Assembly (NCBI GenBank): GCA_017399485.1
Contig: JAFQCA010000025.1
Location: 62,001-126,000 of the forward strand
Direction of reading: 5' to 3'
Length of the DNA stretch: 64,000 nt
Source: Alistipes sp.
GTDB taxonomy: Bacteria; Bacteroidota; Bacteroidia; Bacteroidales; Rikenellaceae
Positions 24,928 through 33,981 of this stretch are shown piece by piece. A program made the position numbers and the translations under genes. Every line of letters starts with the position of its first letter. Positions within the stretch are counted from its first letter, which is position 1. The notes below the pieces were generated by a model. That model saw only the letters and a list, made by a program, of their open reading frames with translations. It was not told the origin of the DNA and ran no database searches.

Positions 24928-27876
24928 ATGGCACAACGAGTTAAGAAACAGACAGCGAAGAGTAAATCGACTCCACAAACTGTGGCCACATCATCTAACG
25001 ACAATATGTTATGGATGATGGGTTTTGTGTTGTTGATTGTGGGTGTTATTTCATTCTTCTCTGTGTTGTCGCACTTTTTCCATTGGTCGTCCGATTTGTC
25101 GGCTCTGCGTAATGACGAGGAGTTGTCGGGTGTTGTAGTGCCTTTTGAGAATATATGTAGCAGTATGGGTGCCCATATTGCCAATTGGTTTGTTGATTGT
25201 TCGTTTGGCGTTTTTGGAATAATTATACCAATATTCATTGTTGTTATCGGATGGCGTATCTTCCGCAAGAAGGCTCTGCACCTCAATCATTTTGCATTGA
25301 GCGCTGCATTGTTGCTTATAATGGGTGCGCTGACACTCGGCTATGTAGGCTCTCGTTTTGATGTTGGCTATGATATTGGAGGCCGTTTTGGTCACGCTTG
25401 TGCTACCGATTTGACTGCCTTAATAGGTCATTTCGGAATGATAGTATTGCTGTTAGCAGGCTGGGTGATTACGGGAGTCTTTATTAATCGCAATTTTATC
25501 CATATAGTCAATGACTTTAGCGACAGTATGGTGCATCAAAGCGAGAAGATTGTATCGGCGGTAAAAGATAGTGTTGGCAAGAGTAAGACCGAAGAGTCGG
25601 AGGAGTTAGAGCAAGATATACCTCAACAAGATATGAATATTCCTGCCGAGAGTGTTCCTGTAGAGCCGACAGTTGTGGAGTCTGTTGCATCGGCTAATCC
25701 TCAAACAGCACAAAGTGCTCTCGCTCAAGATTCTCACACATCATACTCTCCATTGAGTGCAAACTCGGGGCGCATTTCTGATGATTCTATGAATGACCGT
25801 ACAATGCCTGCTGTGGCGACGGAGCCTGCGCGCCCCCTTACTATCAATGAGCGATATGGTATGGGTTATAGCGTCGCTCAAGAGCCTGAAGAGGAGGATG
25901 AGTTCTATATCGAAGGTCAGGAAGAGACCTCACCTGCGGAGCCTTCGCAACCCGCCGAGCCTCAATTCGATGAGGATGGTTTTATGGTTGTTCCGAGTGC
26001 GGGTGCTACACTCAATAAGATAAATGTCGATGCCCTGCTTGCAAAACCCGATGTTGCGGAGTCTAATTCCGATAGTCACGCTCCTGCCGAGCCGCAGTTT
26101 GATGCTGATGGTTTTGCTGTCGTGTCGCGTGGTGACGATATCCCATCGCAAGGTACTGCGGCGGGTGTCGGTGCGAGTGGTGGTATGCAGTTGCCATCTG
26201 CAGATAAGACAAAATATGATTTCTCTACACCCGAAGTTCAGACGCCTTATTCTGCATCAGAGCAGCAGGTCGCAGAGGATGAGGATGGCCTGATTATCAC
26301 CGTCAGGGAGGCCGCACCAAAGCAGCGCCGAGAGAGTGAAATAGATAATACACTCTATGACCCGTTGCGTGATTTGGAGTCGTATAAAAAACCTTATGTA
26401 TCGTTGTTGGAGGATTATAAGTCGCCTCACAAGGTGAGCGATGCCGAGATATATGATAACAAATGCCGTATTCAGGAGACGCTGAAGTATTTCGGTATAC
26501 CTATCATCGATATAAACGCTACGGTTGGTCCTACGGTTACACTTTATGAGATTGTACAGGCGCAGGGCGTTAAGATTTCTAAGATTCAAGGCCTTGAACG
26601 AGATATTGCGCAGAGCCTTAAGGCTTTGGGTATCCGTATTATAGCCCCCATTCCGGGACGAGGTACCATTGGTATTGAGGTGCCTAATCGCGATAAGCAG
26701 ATTGTTTCGATGTACTCTTCTATATGTTCCGAGGAGTTCCAATCGTCGAAGGCGGAGTTGCCCGTTGTTATCGGACGTACCATCCAGAACGAGAACTATA
26801 CTTTCGATTTGGCCAAGATGCCTCACTTGCTTGTTGCGGGTGCTACGGGTATGGGTAAGTCGGTGGGTTTGAATGCTATTGTCACTTCGTTGCTATATCG
26901 CAAGCATCCATCTGAACTAAAGTTTGTTATGATAGACCCCAAGATGGTCGAGTTCTCGATTTATGCGAAGTTGGAAAGACACTTCTTGGCAAAGATGGAG
27001 TCGGAGGATGAGGCTATTGTTACCGATTCGAAGAAGGCGGTCTATGTGCTTAACTCTCTTGTCGAAGAGATGGGCCGTCGTTTGGAGTTGTGTAAGTTGG
27101 CAGGTGTGAGAAATATTGTGGAGTATAACGCGAAATTTGTCGCTCGTAATCTCAATCCGCAGAAGGGACATCGCTTCTTGCCTTATATCGTTGTGATTAT
27201 TGATGAGTACGCCGACCTTATAATGACGGCCAAGGAGGTCGAGGTGCCTGTGATGCGTCTGGCGCAAAAGGCCCGTGCCGTAGGTATTCATCTTATCGTT
27301 GCTACGCAGCGTCCCGATGTGAAGGTTATTACGGGTAACATCAAGGCCAACTTCCCTGCGCGTATAGCATTCCGTGTGCAGCAGATGATTGACTCGCGTA
27401 CTATTTTGGACCAGCCGGGTGCAAATCAACTTATCGGACGAGGAGATATGCTCTTCTCTAATAATGGAGAACTTACACGTATCCAATGTGCTTTTGTCGA
27501 TACACCGGAGGTAACCCGTTTGATAGATTTTATAGCCAAGCAGCAGGGTTATACCGAGGCCTATCCTCTGCCCGATTATGTGCCCGAAAGCGGTGAGGGT
27601 GGCGGAGGCGCAATGTCTGATGGCGAGAGCAGCGCCCCGATTAAATACGACTCGTTGTTTGGCGAGATTGCTCGTGATGCTGTCACCAATGGTACGATTT
27701 CGACCTCAGCCATACAGCGTACCTACGAGGTCGGTTTCAACCGCGCAGGCCGTATTATGTTGCAGTTGGAACGTGCAGGTATCGTCGGCCCGCAGATGGG
27801 CTCAAAGCCGCGTGAGATAAAGTTCTACGACCTGCCCTCTTTGGAGGCGAAGTTGCAGGACTTGGGCGTGTTCTAA
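24928..27876 (+). CDS. ftsK: DNA translocase FtsK
   Basis: A 982-residue FtsK/SpoIIIE protein. The N-terminus has four or five membrane segments (about 29-50, 93-113, 125-145, 175-195). A long Pro/Glu/Ala-rich linker follows (about 230-450), containing two near-repeats of PAEPQFDxDGF. The motor domain has Walker A GATGMGKS at about 638-645 and Walker B VVIIDEYADL at about 755-764. The C-terminal winged-helix gamma domain is SLFGEIARDAVTNG onward. It links septation to segregation of the chromosome ends and dimer resolution, in line with its place after parE/parC and murI. The gap from murI is 96 bp, so it may have its own promoter. Confidence 0.95.
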   Translation: MAQRVKKQTAKSKSTPQTVATSSNDNMLWMMGFVLLIVGVISFFSVLSHFFHWSSDLSALRNDEELSGVVVPFENICSSMGAHIANWFVDCSFGVFGIIIPIFIVVIGWRIFRKKALHLNHFALSAALLLIMGALTLGYVGSRFDVGYDIGGRFGHACATDLTALIGHFGMIVLLLAGWVITGVFINRNFIHIVNDFSDSMVHQSEKIVSAVKDSVGKSKTEESEELEQDIPQQDMNIPAESVPVEPTVVESVASANPQTAQSALAQDSHTSYSPLSANSGRISDDSMNDRTMPAVATEPARPLTINERYGMGYSVAQEPEEEDEFYIEGQEETSPAEPSQPAEPQFDEDGFMVVPSAGATLNKINVDALLAKPDVAESNSDSHAPAEPQFDADGFAVVSRGDDIPSQGTAAGVGASGGMQLPSADKTKYDFSTPEVQTPYSASEQQVAEDEDGLIITVREAAPKQRRESEIDNTLYDPLRDLESYKKPYVSLLEDYKSPHKVSDAEIYDNKCRIQETLKYFGIPIIDINATVGPTVTLYEIVQAQGVKISKIQGLERDIAQSLKALGIRIIAPIPGRGTIGIEVPNRDKQIVSMYSSICSEEFQSSKAELPVVIGRTIQNENYTFDLAKMPHLLVAGATGMGKSVGLNAIVTSLLYRKHPSELKFVMIDPKMVEFSIYAKLERHFLAKMESEDEAIVTDSKKAVYVLNSLVEEMGRRLELCKLAGVRNIVEYNAKFVARNLNPQKGHRFLPYIVVIIDEYADLIMTAKEVEVPVMRLAQKARAVGIHLIVATQRPDVKVITGNIKANFPARIAFRVQQMIDSRTILDQPGANQLIGRGDMLFSNNGELTRIQCAFVDTPEVTRLIDFIAKQQGYTEAYPLPDYVPESGEGGGGAMSDGESSAPIKYDSLFGEIARDAVTNGTISTSAIQRTYEVGFNRAGRIMLQLERAGIVGPQMGSKPREIKFYDLPSLEAKLQDLGVF

Positions 27877-27936
27877 ATCTGTGGCTGTACAATATTCCGC
27901 TCTGCGGTCTCGTTTTATTATAAAACAGATTAGACT

Positions 27937-28542
27937 ATGCGAAAGATTATATCATTATCGTTGTTGCTCATTCTGGGCCTGACGGCTGTGGCGCAGGCTG
28001 CTGCCGATACCAAAGATGTGCTTGCCGGGTTGAAACAATATATCGCAAAGATGGGCCGCTATGAGGTTGCCTTTGCGTTGCAGGCAGGTGATTACAAGGA
28101 CGAGGGCCGCTATCTGGTTGATGGCGATACCTACCATATCGTAGTGGGAGATATTGCCGAAGTATATTGCGATGGCAAGGTGCGCTATGAGGTTGATAAT
28201 GAACGCAAGGAGGTAAATATCGATGTCGTTGATGCCTCAAGCCGAAATATTCTGGATAATCCTACACGTTGTTTCGATTTTGTCGGTAGTGATTATCGGG
28301 CTACGGTTGTCGTGCAGGATGAGAAGCAGATAACGCTGAAACTTGTATCTACAGACGAGAAGGTTGAGGGCGAAATCTTCCTTACGCTTGATGCCGCAAC
28401 CTTCACTCCAAAAGAGATAGAGTACCGATTGTATGATGAGCGGTTTAATGTGAAAATTCTCTCTCTCGCCAAGACAAAATCTTCCCCCGCCAAGTTTGAC
28501 CGCTCACGCTACCGTAACTACGAAATAATCGATTTCAGATAA
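27937..28542 (+). CDS. LolA-like outer membrane lipoprotein carrier family protein
   Basis: A 201-residue secreted protein with a signal peptide (1-21, AVAQAAA) and a LolA-type open beta-barrel pattern (GRYLVDGDTYHI, DGKVRYEVDNERKEVNI, LDAATFTPKEIEYR). In many Bacteroidota a LolA-like gene follows ftsK, as here at 60 bp. It could carry lipoproteins across the periplasm. The sequence is divergent from proteobacterial LolA, so the family is fairly sure but the function is inferred. Confidence 0.8.
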   Translation: MRKIISLSLLLILGLTAVAQAAADTKDVLAGLKQYIAKMGRYEVAFALQAGDYKDEGRYLVDGDTYHIVVGDIAEVYCDGKVRYEVDNERKEVNIDVVDASSRNILDNPTRCFDFVGSDYRATVVVQDEKQITLKLVSTDEKVEGEIFLTLDAATFTPKEIEYRLYDERFNVKILSLAKTKSSPAKFDRSRYRNYEIIDFR

Positions 28543-28543
28543 G

Positions 28544-28586
28544 CAAACAAAAATCCCTGCTCCGCGAAAGGGCAGGGATTTGTTTT
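28544..28586 (+). terminator. Intrinsic terminator, possibly bidirectional
   Basis: The stem AAATCCCTGC / GCAGGGATTT with A- and T-rich flanks lies between the convergent lolA-like and BspA-like genes. Confidence 0.8.
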
Positions 28587-28601
28587 GCTATTAAATAGAT
28601 G

Positions 28602-30785
28602 TTAAAAGTCGTAGCCTACGATTTTGTCAGCATAATCGCTCCAACCGTCAGCAGTTTTGTATGCATCAACAGATGAGGTAGGAACATATATTTTCATATC
28701 ATTGCTTACCTCTCTAAAAATGTAGCCACCATTTGAACCGAGTGTAGGAGGTGTAACTGATTTGCAATATACAGTAGATAAGTTCGTGCAATTAGCAAAC
28801 GAATAAGCACCTAAAGATAATACATTTTGGGGAATTGTAATAGTAGTAATACTCTCACAGCCGTAGAAGGCATTGCTCTTTATGGATGTTACACTACTTG
28901 GAATAGAGAATTCTTTTAGATTCGTACACCTTCCGAATGTTTGTTCATTTATTGTTGTGACATTTTGCATACCGAACACATACTGTAAGTTTTCGCACGA
29001 TTCAAATGCAGCTTTGCCTATTTCAGTCACGCTGTTGGGGATAAATATGGATTTAATATTAGTACAATCAGCAAATGCATATCCGCCAATTGTTTTAAGT
29101 CCATCAGGCAGATTTATTCTGGTAGTTTCGCTTCCTAAATTAGAACATCCAATAAATGCACGGTAGCCAATGTGTTGCAAATTAGAACTAAAAGATACAG
29201 ATTTAATATTTTTGCAGTTGTTAAAGGTGTCTTCCGCAATTGTTGTTACGCTACTTGGAATTGATATGCTACCTTTGCATCGTGTATTATTTGGTGCAAT
29301 GGCATATAGTACGCCATCCTTTATCAATGTATCATTGTATGAAGTGGCAAATTTGCTATATATGTAAGTGAGATTTTCACATCCGCTAAATATCCCATAT
29401 CCTAAATTTTCTATATTGTCAGAAATAGTAGCATATTTTAATAGATTGCATCCCGCAAACGCACTATTCCCAATGGTTGTTACACTATTTGGTATGATAA
29501 TATTTTTTAGTGAAGTGCAATTGGTAAATGCGTTAAATTCAATAGTTTTTATATTGCTAGTCAAGTCTATCTTTTCAATTGACTCACATCCATAAAAAGC
29601 AAAAGGACCAATAGTTGTTAATTTCTCGGGTAGCGAGACAATTTCCAAATTACAACAATGTATAAATGCATTGCCGCATATTTCCAAAATGCCGTCGGGA
29701 AGAGTGATACTTATTAATCTGTCACATTTGTTAAAAGCGTTATCTCCTATTTTTGTAATATCGTTGTTAAATTTGATAATGCCTTTTCCATTAGAATATG
29801 AGTTGCTAACAATCGTTGCACCGAAACAATTAATATCATTAGGTGAAACAATTTTATTGTCTGTAGATGTGTACCATATCTCGTTATTGGGAGGAGTATC
29901 GCTATCCAAAAGAGATGCTCGAGGAATAGTTATTACAGTTCCATCTGTAAGTGTAAAATAGACATAATCATCATCATAAGTTACATCTTCGAACATAGAG
30001 TCTCCGTTCTGACCGTCCTTGCCATCTGTACCGTCTTGACCATCCTCGCCCGTTGCCTTGCCAAGTTCGGTCCACGTCGCTCCGTCATCGTATGAGATGT
30101 ACCAATAATCATTTTCGATTTTTAATTTAGGTGTAATGCCGTCCTTACTGTCAACGCCATCTTTGCCGTCAGCGCCATCCTTGCCGTCGACTCCATCTTT
30201 GCCGTCTTCGCCGTCCTTGCCATCGACTCCGTCCTTGCCATCGACTCCGTCTTTGCCGTCAGCGCCATCCTTGCCATCTTCGCCATCGGCTCCGTCAATA
30301 CCATCTTTTCCGTCGCGGCCTTCGGCTTTAATCTTGTTACCGTTGTTGTCGAGTAACCACTCGCCATCCAATGTCCAATAATAAATGCCGTCAACATCCT
30401 GCTTTACACCGATAATCGGAGTGTAGCCATCAGCACCATCTTTTCCGTCGGCGCCATCCTTGCCGTCAGCACCATTTGCACCATCCTTACCGTGATAGAT
30501 AGTTACTGGGCTACTCTTTGAAAAGGTAATCGTATAGCCGACGGTCTTGCCATCTTCGGTAATAGGGGTTACACCCGTAACATAATCATTATTCTTGAGC
30601 GCATCAACTAAAGTCTGTAACGACGAAATGTTGGTGTTCATCTGTCGGCATAACTGCTCAAGTGTAGCAATGCGACCTTCAAGCGAATTGAGTTTTGTCC
30701 AGATTTCACTGTCGTCAAAACTTTCGCTACATCCTGCAACTAATAGTATTGTCGCAGAGAAGAGATAAAAGAGAAATTTTTTCAT
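28602..30785 (-). CDS. Surface lipoprotein with collagen-like repeats and BspA-type leucine-rich repeats
   Basis: A 727-residue exported lipoprotein with signal and lipobox LLVAGC (Cys19). Residues 25-65 form a short heptad coiled coil followed by a DUF4988/PL29-lyase-N-type module. Collagen-like G-X-Y tracts lie at about 99-120, 156-217 and 247-262, mostly KDG, ADG and VDG triplets, broken once by VDSKDG. Between them are two copies of a small beta module (YTPIIGVKQDVDGIYYW / ITPKLKIENDYWYIS). From about 305 to 720 there are many BspA/LRR_5 repeats (ITLPDG, IGNSAFAGC, TTIPQNV). It is probably an adhesin or substrate-binding protein on the cell surface; no lyase catalytic domain is present. 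The G-X-Y DNA is repetitive and could vary in length between strains. Confidence 0.85.
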   Translation of the reverse strand: MKKFLFYLFSATILLVAGCSESFDDSEIWTKLNSLEGRIATLEQLCRQMNTNISSLQTLVDALKNNDYVTGVTPITEDGKTVGYTITFSKSSPVTIYHGKDGANGADGKDGADGKDGADGYTPIIGVKQDVDGIYYWTLDGEWLLDNNGNKIKAEGRDGKDGIDGADGEDGKDGADGKDGVDGKDGVDGKDGEDGKDGVDGKDGADGKDGVDSKDGITPKLKIENDYWYISYDDGATWTELGKATGEDGQDGTDGKDGQNGDSMFEDVTYDDDYVYFTLTDGTVITIPRASLLDSDTPPNNEIWYTSTDNKIVSPNDINCFGATIVSNSYSNGKGIIKFNNDITKIGDNAFNKCDRLISITLPDGILEICGNAFIHCCNLEIVSLPEKLTTIGPFAFYGCESIEKIDLTSNIKTIEFNAFTNCTSLKNIIIPNSVTTIGNSAFAGCNLLKYATISDNIENLGYGIFSGCENLTYIYSKFATSYNDTLIKDGVLYAIAPNNTRCKGSISIPSSVTTIAEDTFNNCKNIKSVSFSSNLQHIGYRAFIGCSNLGSETTRINLPDGLKTIGGYAFADCTNIKSIFIPNSVTEIGKAAFESCENLQYVFGMQNVTTINEQTFGRCTNLKEFSIPSSVTSIKSNAFYGCESITTITIPQNVLSLGAYSFANCTNLSTVYCKSVTPPTLGSNGGYIFREVSNDMKIYVPTSSVDAYKTADGWSDYADKIVGYDF

Positions 30786-30859
30786 AGTAAACTGTTATTT
30801 GAACTTTTGATTGTATCAAACAATTTACTATCCGCACCTCAATAGTGGTTTGCTATAAA

Positions 30860-31059
30860 TAGAAAAGCGTGGTGCTGAAAGCATATTCAAAAATTACAGG
30901 TCGTAGGATACCTCAGAGAATTAAATATGCGACAGTCCCACGCCGAAATCCATAATGGATACGACGCGATAAAATGTCAGCCTACTCTTTTCTCTTGCGA
31001 ATTTCCTACGTTCGTAATTTAAGAATAAACTTACACTTTCCGTGTTCTTAAAAAATATG
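30860..31059 (-). ncRNA. Structured small RNA, candidate 6S-like / Bacteroidales-1 RNA
   Basis: This 200-nt intergenic stretch has a full set of RNA-gene signs on the minus strand: a perfect promoter at 31066-31095, extensive complementarity, and a 3' GC-rich stem with a T tail. Nested pairs (plus-strand coordinates) are 30892-30897 with 31014-31019, 30902-30908 with 31004-31010, and 30915-30920 with 30990-30995, closed by an apical hairpin around ATCCATAATGGAT (30949-30961). This makes a long rod with internal bubbles. A competing set pairs 30867-30872 (GCGTGG) with 30938-30943 (CCACGC) and 30881-30887 with 30924-30930. The upstream hairpin is TAAGAA...TTCTTA (31021-31050). Size, rod shape and own promoter recall 6S RNA and the Bacteroidales-1 motif. 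The identity is inferred. It could also act as a leader of the BspA-like gene, whose ATG is about 75 nt downstream. Confidence 0.62.
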
Positions 31060-31065
31060 TTGTTA

Positions 31066-31095
31066 CAAAATTAATAAAAATAACTAATATTACAA
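31066..31095 (-). promoter_or_regulatory. Promoter of the structured RNA
   Basis: On the minus strand TTG (31095-31093), 19 bp, then TAATTTTG (31073-31066) match the Bacteroidales consensus. Transcription should begin near 31059. Confidence 0.7.
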
Positions 31096-31254
31096 TGTGT
31101 GGTGCGAAATTGATTTTTTTTCGAAATGTGAGTATGAAATCTTCGACACCCTGTCGGGTGAAATTTTTTTTGCCCTTAAAAAGGCTAAAAATGGCTAAAA
31201 AATAGATATTTCATATCAAAATGTTCAGATTTGGATGAAAAACGCCTCTTAAAA

Positions 31255-31285
31255 TTGGTTATTTGCGAAAAAAAGAGTATTTTTG
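31255..31285 (+). promoter_or_regulatory. gyrA promoter
   Basis: TTG (31255-31257), 20 bp, TATTTTTG (31278-31285). The predicted start is near 31292, 44 nt before the gyrA ATG. It is divergent from the structured-RNA promoter. Confidence 0.7.
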
Positions 31286-31335
31286 TTTGATTAAAAGGGT
31301 GCGCTAAAATGCGCTAATTTTGAAAAGAGGAAACT

Positions 31336-33918
31336 ATGTTGAATGAAGAAGAAAAGAGTGTCGGTTTGACGGGGCGAATCATCCCTGTCAATATCGAAGA
31401 GAAGATGAAGTCGGCCTATATCGACTACTCGATGTCGGTTATCGTTTCGCGTGCATTGCCCGATGTACGTGACGGCTTGAAGCCTGTTCATCGTCGTATT
31501 TTGTACGATATGAGTGCCGAACTTAATCTCTATTCCGATAAGCCTACCCGTAAGTCGGCGCGTATCGTGGGTGATGTGTTGGGTAAGTTCCACCCCCACG
31601 GTGATAGTTCGGTTTATGAGGCTATGGTACGTATGGCACAGGATTGGGCTATGCGTTATCCGTTGGTTGAGGGTCAGGGTAACTTCGGTTCTATGGACGG
31701 TGACTCTGCCGCGGCTATGCGTTATACCGAGGCGCGTATGCAGAAGATTACCGATGAGGTTATGGCCGATATCGATAAGGAGACTATCGATTGGACAACC
31801 AACTTCGATGAGACCTTGAAGGAGCCTACCGTTTTGCCTACCAAGATTCCTTTGCTGCTGGTAAACGGAGCAAGTGGTATTGCCGTAGGTATGGCTACAA
31901 ATATGGCGCCTCATAATTTGGGCGAGGTTGTAGATGCTTGTTGTGCATATATCGATAATCCCGATTGTGAGTGTGAGGATTTGCTGCAATATGTCAAGGG
32001 TCCCGATTTCCCGACAGGAGCGTTGATTTATGGCTATGAGGGCGTCAAGGAGGCTTTGCTTACAGGTCGTGGCCGTGTTATGATGCGCGCCAAGGCCGAT
32101 ATCGAGACAAGTGCTACAGGCCACGAGACAATCGTAGTGACCGAGATTCCTTATATGGTCAATAAGGCCGATATGATTAAGCGTATCGGTGAGATGGTCA
32201 ACGAGAAGAAGTTGGAGGGTATTTCACATATCAACGATGAGAGTGACCGTCAGGGTACTCGTATCGCCATCGAGATTAAGCGTGATGCATCGGCTAATGT
32301 TGTGTTGAATACGCTCTTCAAGAATACGCAGTTGCAGACGTCGTTTGCCGTAAATAATATCGCGCTTGTGAATGGCCGCCCGATGTTACTTAATCTTAAG
32401 GATTTGATTAAGTATTTCATCGAGCATCGTCACGATGTTGTCGTACGTCGTACTCGCTTTGATTTGAAGAAGGCGCAGGAGCGTATGCATATTGTGCAGG
32501 GCCTTATCATTGCACAGGATAATATCGACGAAGTTGTGCATATTATCAGAAACTCTCGTAATAACGATTTGGCAAAGCAGGCTTTGCAGGAGCGTTTTGG
32601 TCTTAGCGAGATTCAGGCTGCGGCAATCACCGAGATGCGTCTGCGTCAATTGACGGGCTTGGAGGTCGAGAAGTTGGAGAATGAGCGTGCCGAGTTGGAG
32701 CGCCAGATTACCTACTTCAACGATGTTTTGGCCAGCGTTGATATGCAGTTGCAGATTGTCAAGGATGAGTTGCAGGAGATGAAGGAGAAGTATGGCGATG
32801 AGCGTCGTACCGAGATTGTTTACTCTTCTGAGGAGTTCAATCCCGAAGACTTCTATGCTGATGAGGATATGGTTATTACCATTTCGCATATGGGTTACAT
32901 CAAGCGTACTCCGCTTGCCGAGTACCGTACACAGCATCGCGGCGGCGTAGGCGTTAAGGGTAGCGCTACGCGCGATGAGGACTTTATCGAGCATATCTAT
33001 GTTGCTTCAATGCACAATACGATGATGTTCTTTACCGAAAAGGGCCGTTGCTATTGGTTGAAGGTATATCAGATTCCTGAGGGTACTCGTACATCAAAGG
33101 GCCGTGCAATTCAGAATGTCATTCAGATTGAGCCCGATGATAAGGTTCGTGCATATATCAATACCAAGAATCTGAACGATACTGAATATATCAACTCGAA
33201 CTATATCGTGATGTGTACCCGTGAGGGTGTTATCAAGAAGACCAAGTTGGAGGCATATTCACGTCCTCGTCAGAATGGTGTTAATGCTATTGTTATCCGA
33301 GAGGGTGACCAACTCATCGAGGCCAAGATTACAAGTGGTCAGGCTGAGGTGATGATTGCAGCGCGTGGCGGTAAGGCTATCCGATTTAACGAGAATACTG
33401 TTCGTCCTATTGGCCGTGTCGGTGCTGGTGTTCGCGGTATTGCGTTGGATGAAGGCGATGAGGTTGTAGGTATGATTTGTATTGAGCCCGATTCAATGCA
33501 GGATGTGCTGGTATTGTCGGAGAATGGTTACGGAAAACGTACCGACTTGGATGAGTACCGTATCACTAATCGTGGTGGTAAGGGTGTCAAGACTATCAAC
33601 ATTACCGATAAGACGGGTAGCCTTGTGTCGATTCAGGCTGTTACCGATGATAACGATTTGATGATTATCAATCGTTCTGGTGTAACTATTCGTACCGAAG
33701 TTAAGCAGATTCGTCTGGCTGGTCGTGCAACACAGGGTGTCCGTATTATCAATTTGCGTGAGGGTGATGCCATTGCTTCGGTTATGGCTGTCCCTGTCAG
33801 CGAAAACGAGGATGAAACGGAAGGTGTAGTAGTAGAGGGTGCTGCAGAGGGTGTAGTAGAGCCTGTTGCAACTTCAGATGCTCCTGCCGTAACCGAAAAT
33901 GCCCCTGCTGAGGAGTAA
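31336..33918 (+). CDS. gyrA: DNA gyrase subunit A
   Basis: An 860-residue GyrA that introduces negative supercoils together with GyrB (not in the window). The winged-helix/tower domain contains [24 protein letters not shown] and the catalytic Tyr130 in [11 protein letters not shown] GyrA-box-like QHRGGVG in the C-terminal pinwheel (about residue 535) distinguishes it from ParC. In the quinolone region, Ser91 and Glu95 align with E. coli Ser83 and Asp87, a state expected of an unselected strain. The C-terminal 40 residues are a low-complexity acidic/Ala/Val tail. Confidence 0.96.
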   Translation: MLNEEEKSVGLTGRIIPVNIEEKMKSAYIDYSMSVIVSRALPDVRDGLKPVHRRILYDMSAELNLYSDKPTRKSARIVGDVLGKFHPHGDSSVYEAMVRMAQDWAMRYPLVEGQGNFGSMDGDSAAAMRYTEARMQKITDEVMADIDKETIDWTTNFDETLKEPTVLPTKIPLLLVNGASGIAVGMATNMAPHNLGEVVDACCAYIDNPDCECEDLLQYVKGPDFPTGALIYGYEGVKEALLTGRGRVMMRAKADIETSATGHETIVVTEIPYMVNKADMIKRIGEMVNEKKLEGISHINDESDRQGTRIAIEIKRDASANVVLNTLFKNTQLQTSFAVNNIALVNGRPMLLNLKDLIKYFIEHRHDVVVRRTRFDLKKAQERMHIVQGLIIAQDNIDEVVHIIRNSRNNDLAKQALQERFGLSEIQAAAITEMRLRQLTGLEVEKLENERAELERQITYFNDVLASVDMQLQIVKDELQEMKEKYGDERRTEIVYSSEEFNPEDFYADEDMVITISHMGYIKRTPLAEYRTQHRGGVGVKGSATRDEDFIEHIYVASMHNTMMFFTEKGRCYWLKVYQIPEGTRTSKGRAIQNVIQIEPDDKVRAYINTKNLNDTEYINSNYIVMCTREGVIKKTKLEAYSRPRQNGVNAIVIREGDQLIEAKITSGQAEVMIAARGGKAIRFNENTVRPIGRVGAGVRGIALDEGDEVVGMICIEPDSMQDVLVLSENGYGKRTDLDEYRITNRGGKGVKTINITDKTGSLVSIQAVTDDNDLMIINRSGVTIRTEVKQIRLAGRATQGVRIINLREGDAIASVMAVPVSENEDETEGVVVEGAAEGVVEPVATSDAPAVTENAPAEE

Positions 33919-33981
33919 TTATTTGACACACGAAATAATAAATAGATTAATAAACACGTTTTTCATTAAAAGAAATTAATT

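Noticed and set aside
30120..30310. Direct repeats considered as a CRISPR array
   Set aside because: The repeats are short, in-frame multiples of 9 or 18 bp encoding G-X-Y, with no spacers, and no cas genes are in the window.
30122..30397. Repeat-like frames opposite the collagen-like tract (MAR/TA-rich and PSLPS-rich)
   Set aside because: These are reading-frame shadows of the G-X-Y coding repeats in the lipoprotein gene, not separate genes or a CRISPR array.
31291..32124. A 277-residue minus-strand frame inside gyrA
   Set aside because: Antisense shadow of the conserved GyrA N-terminal domain.
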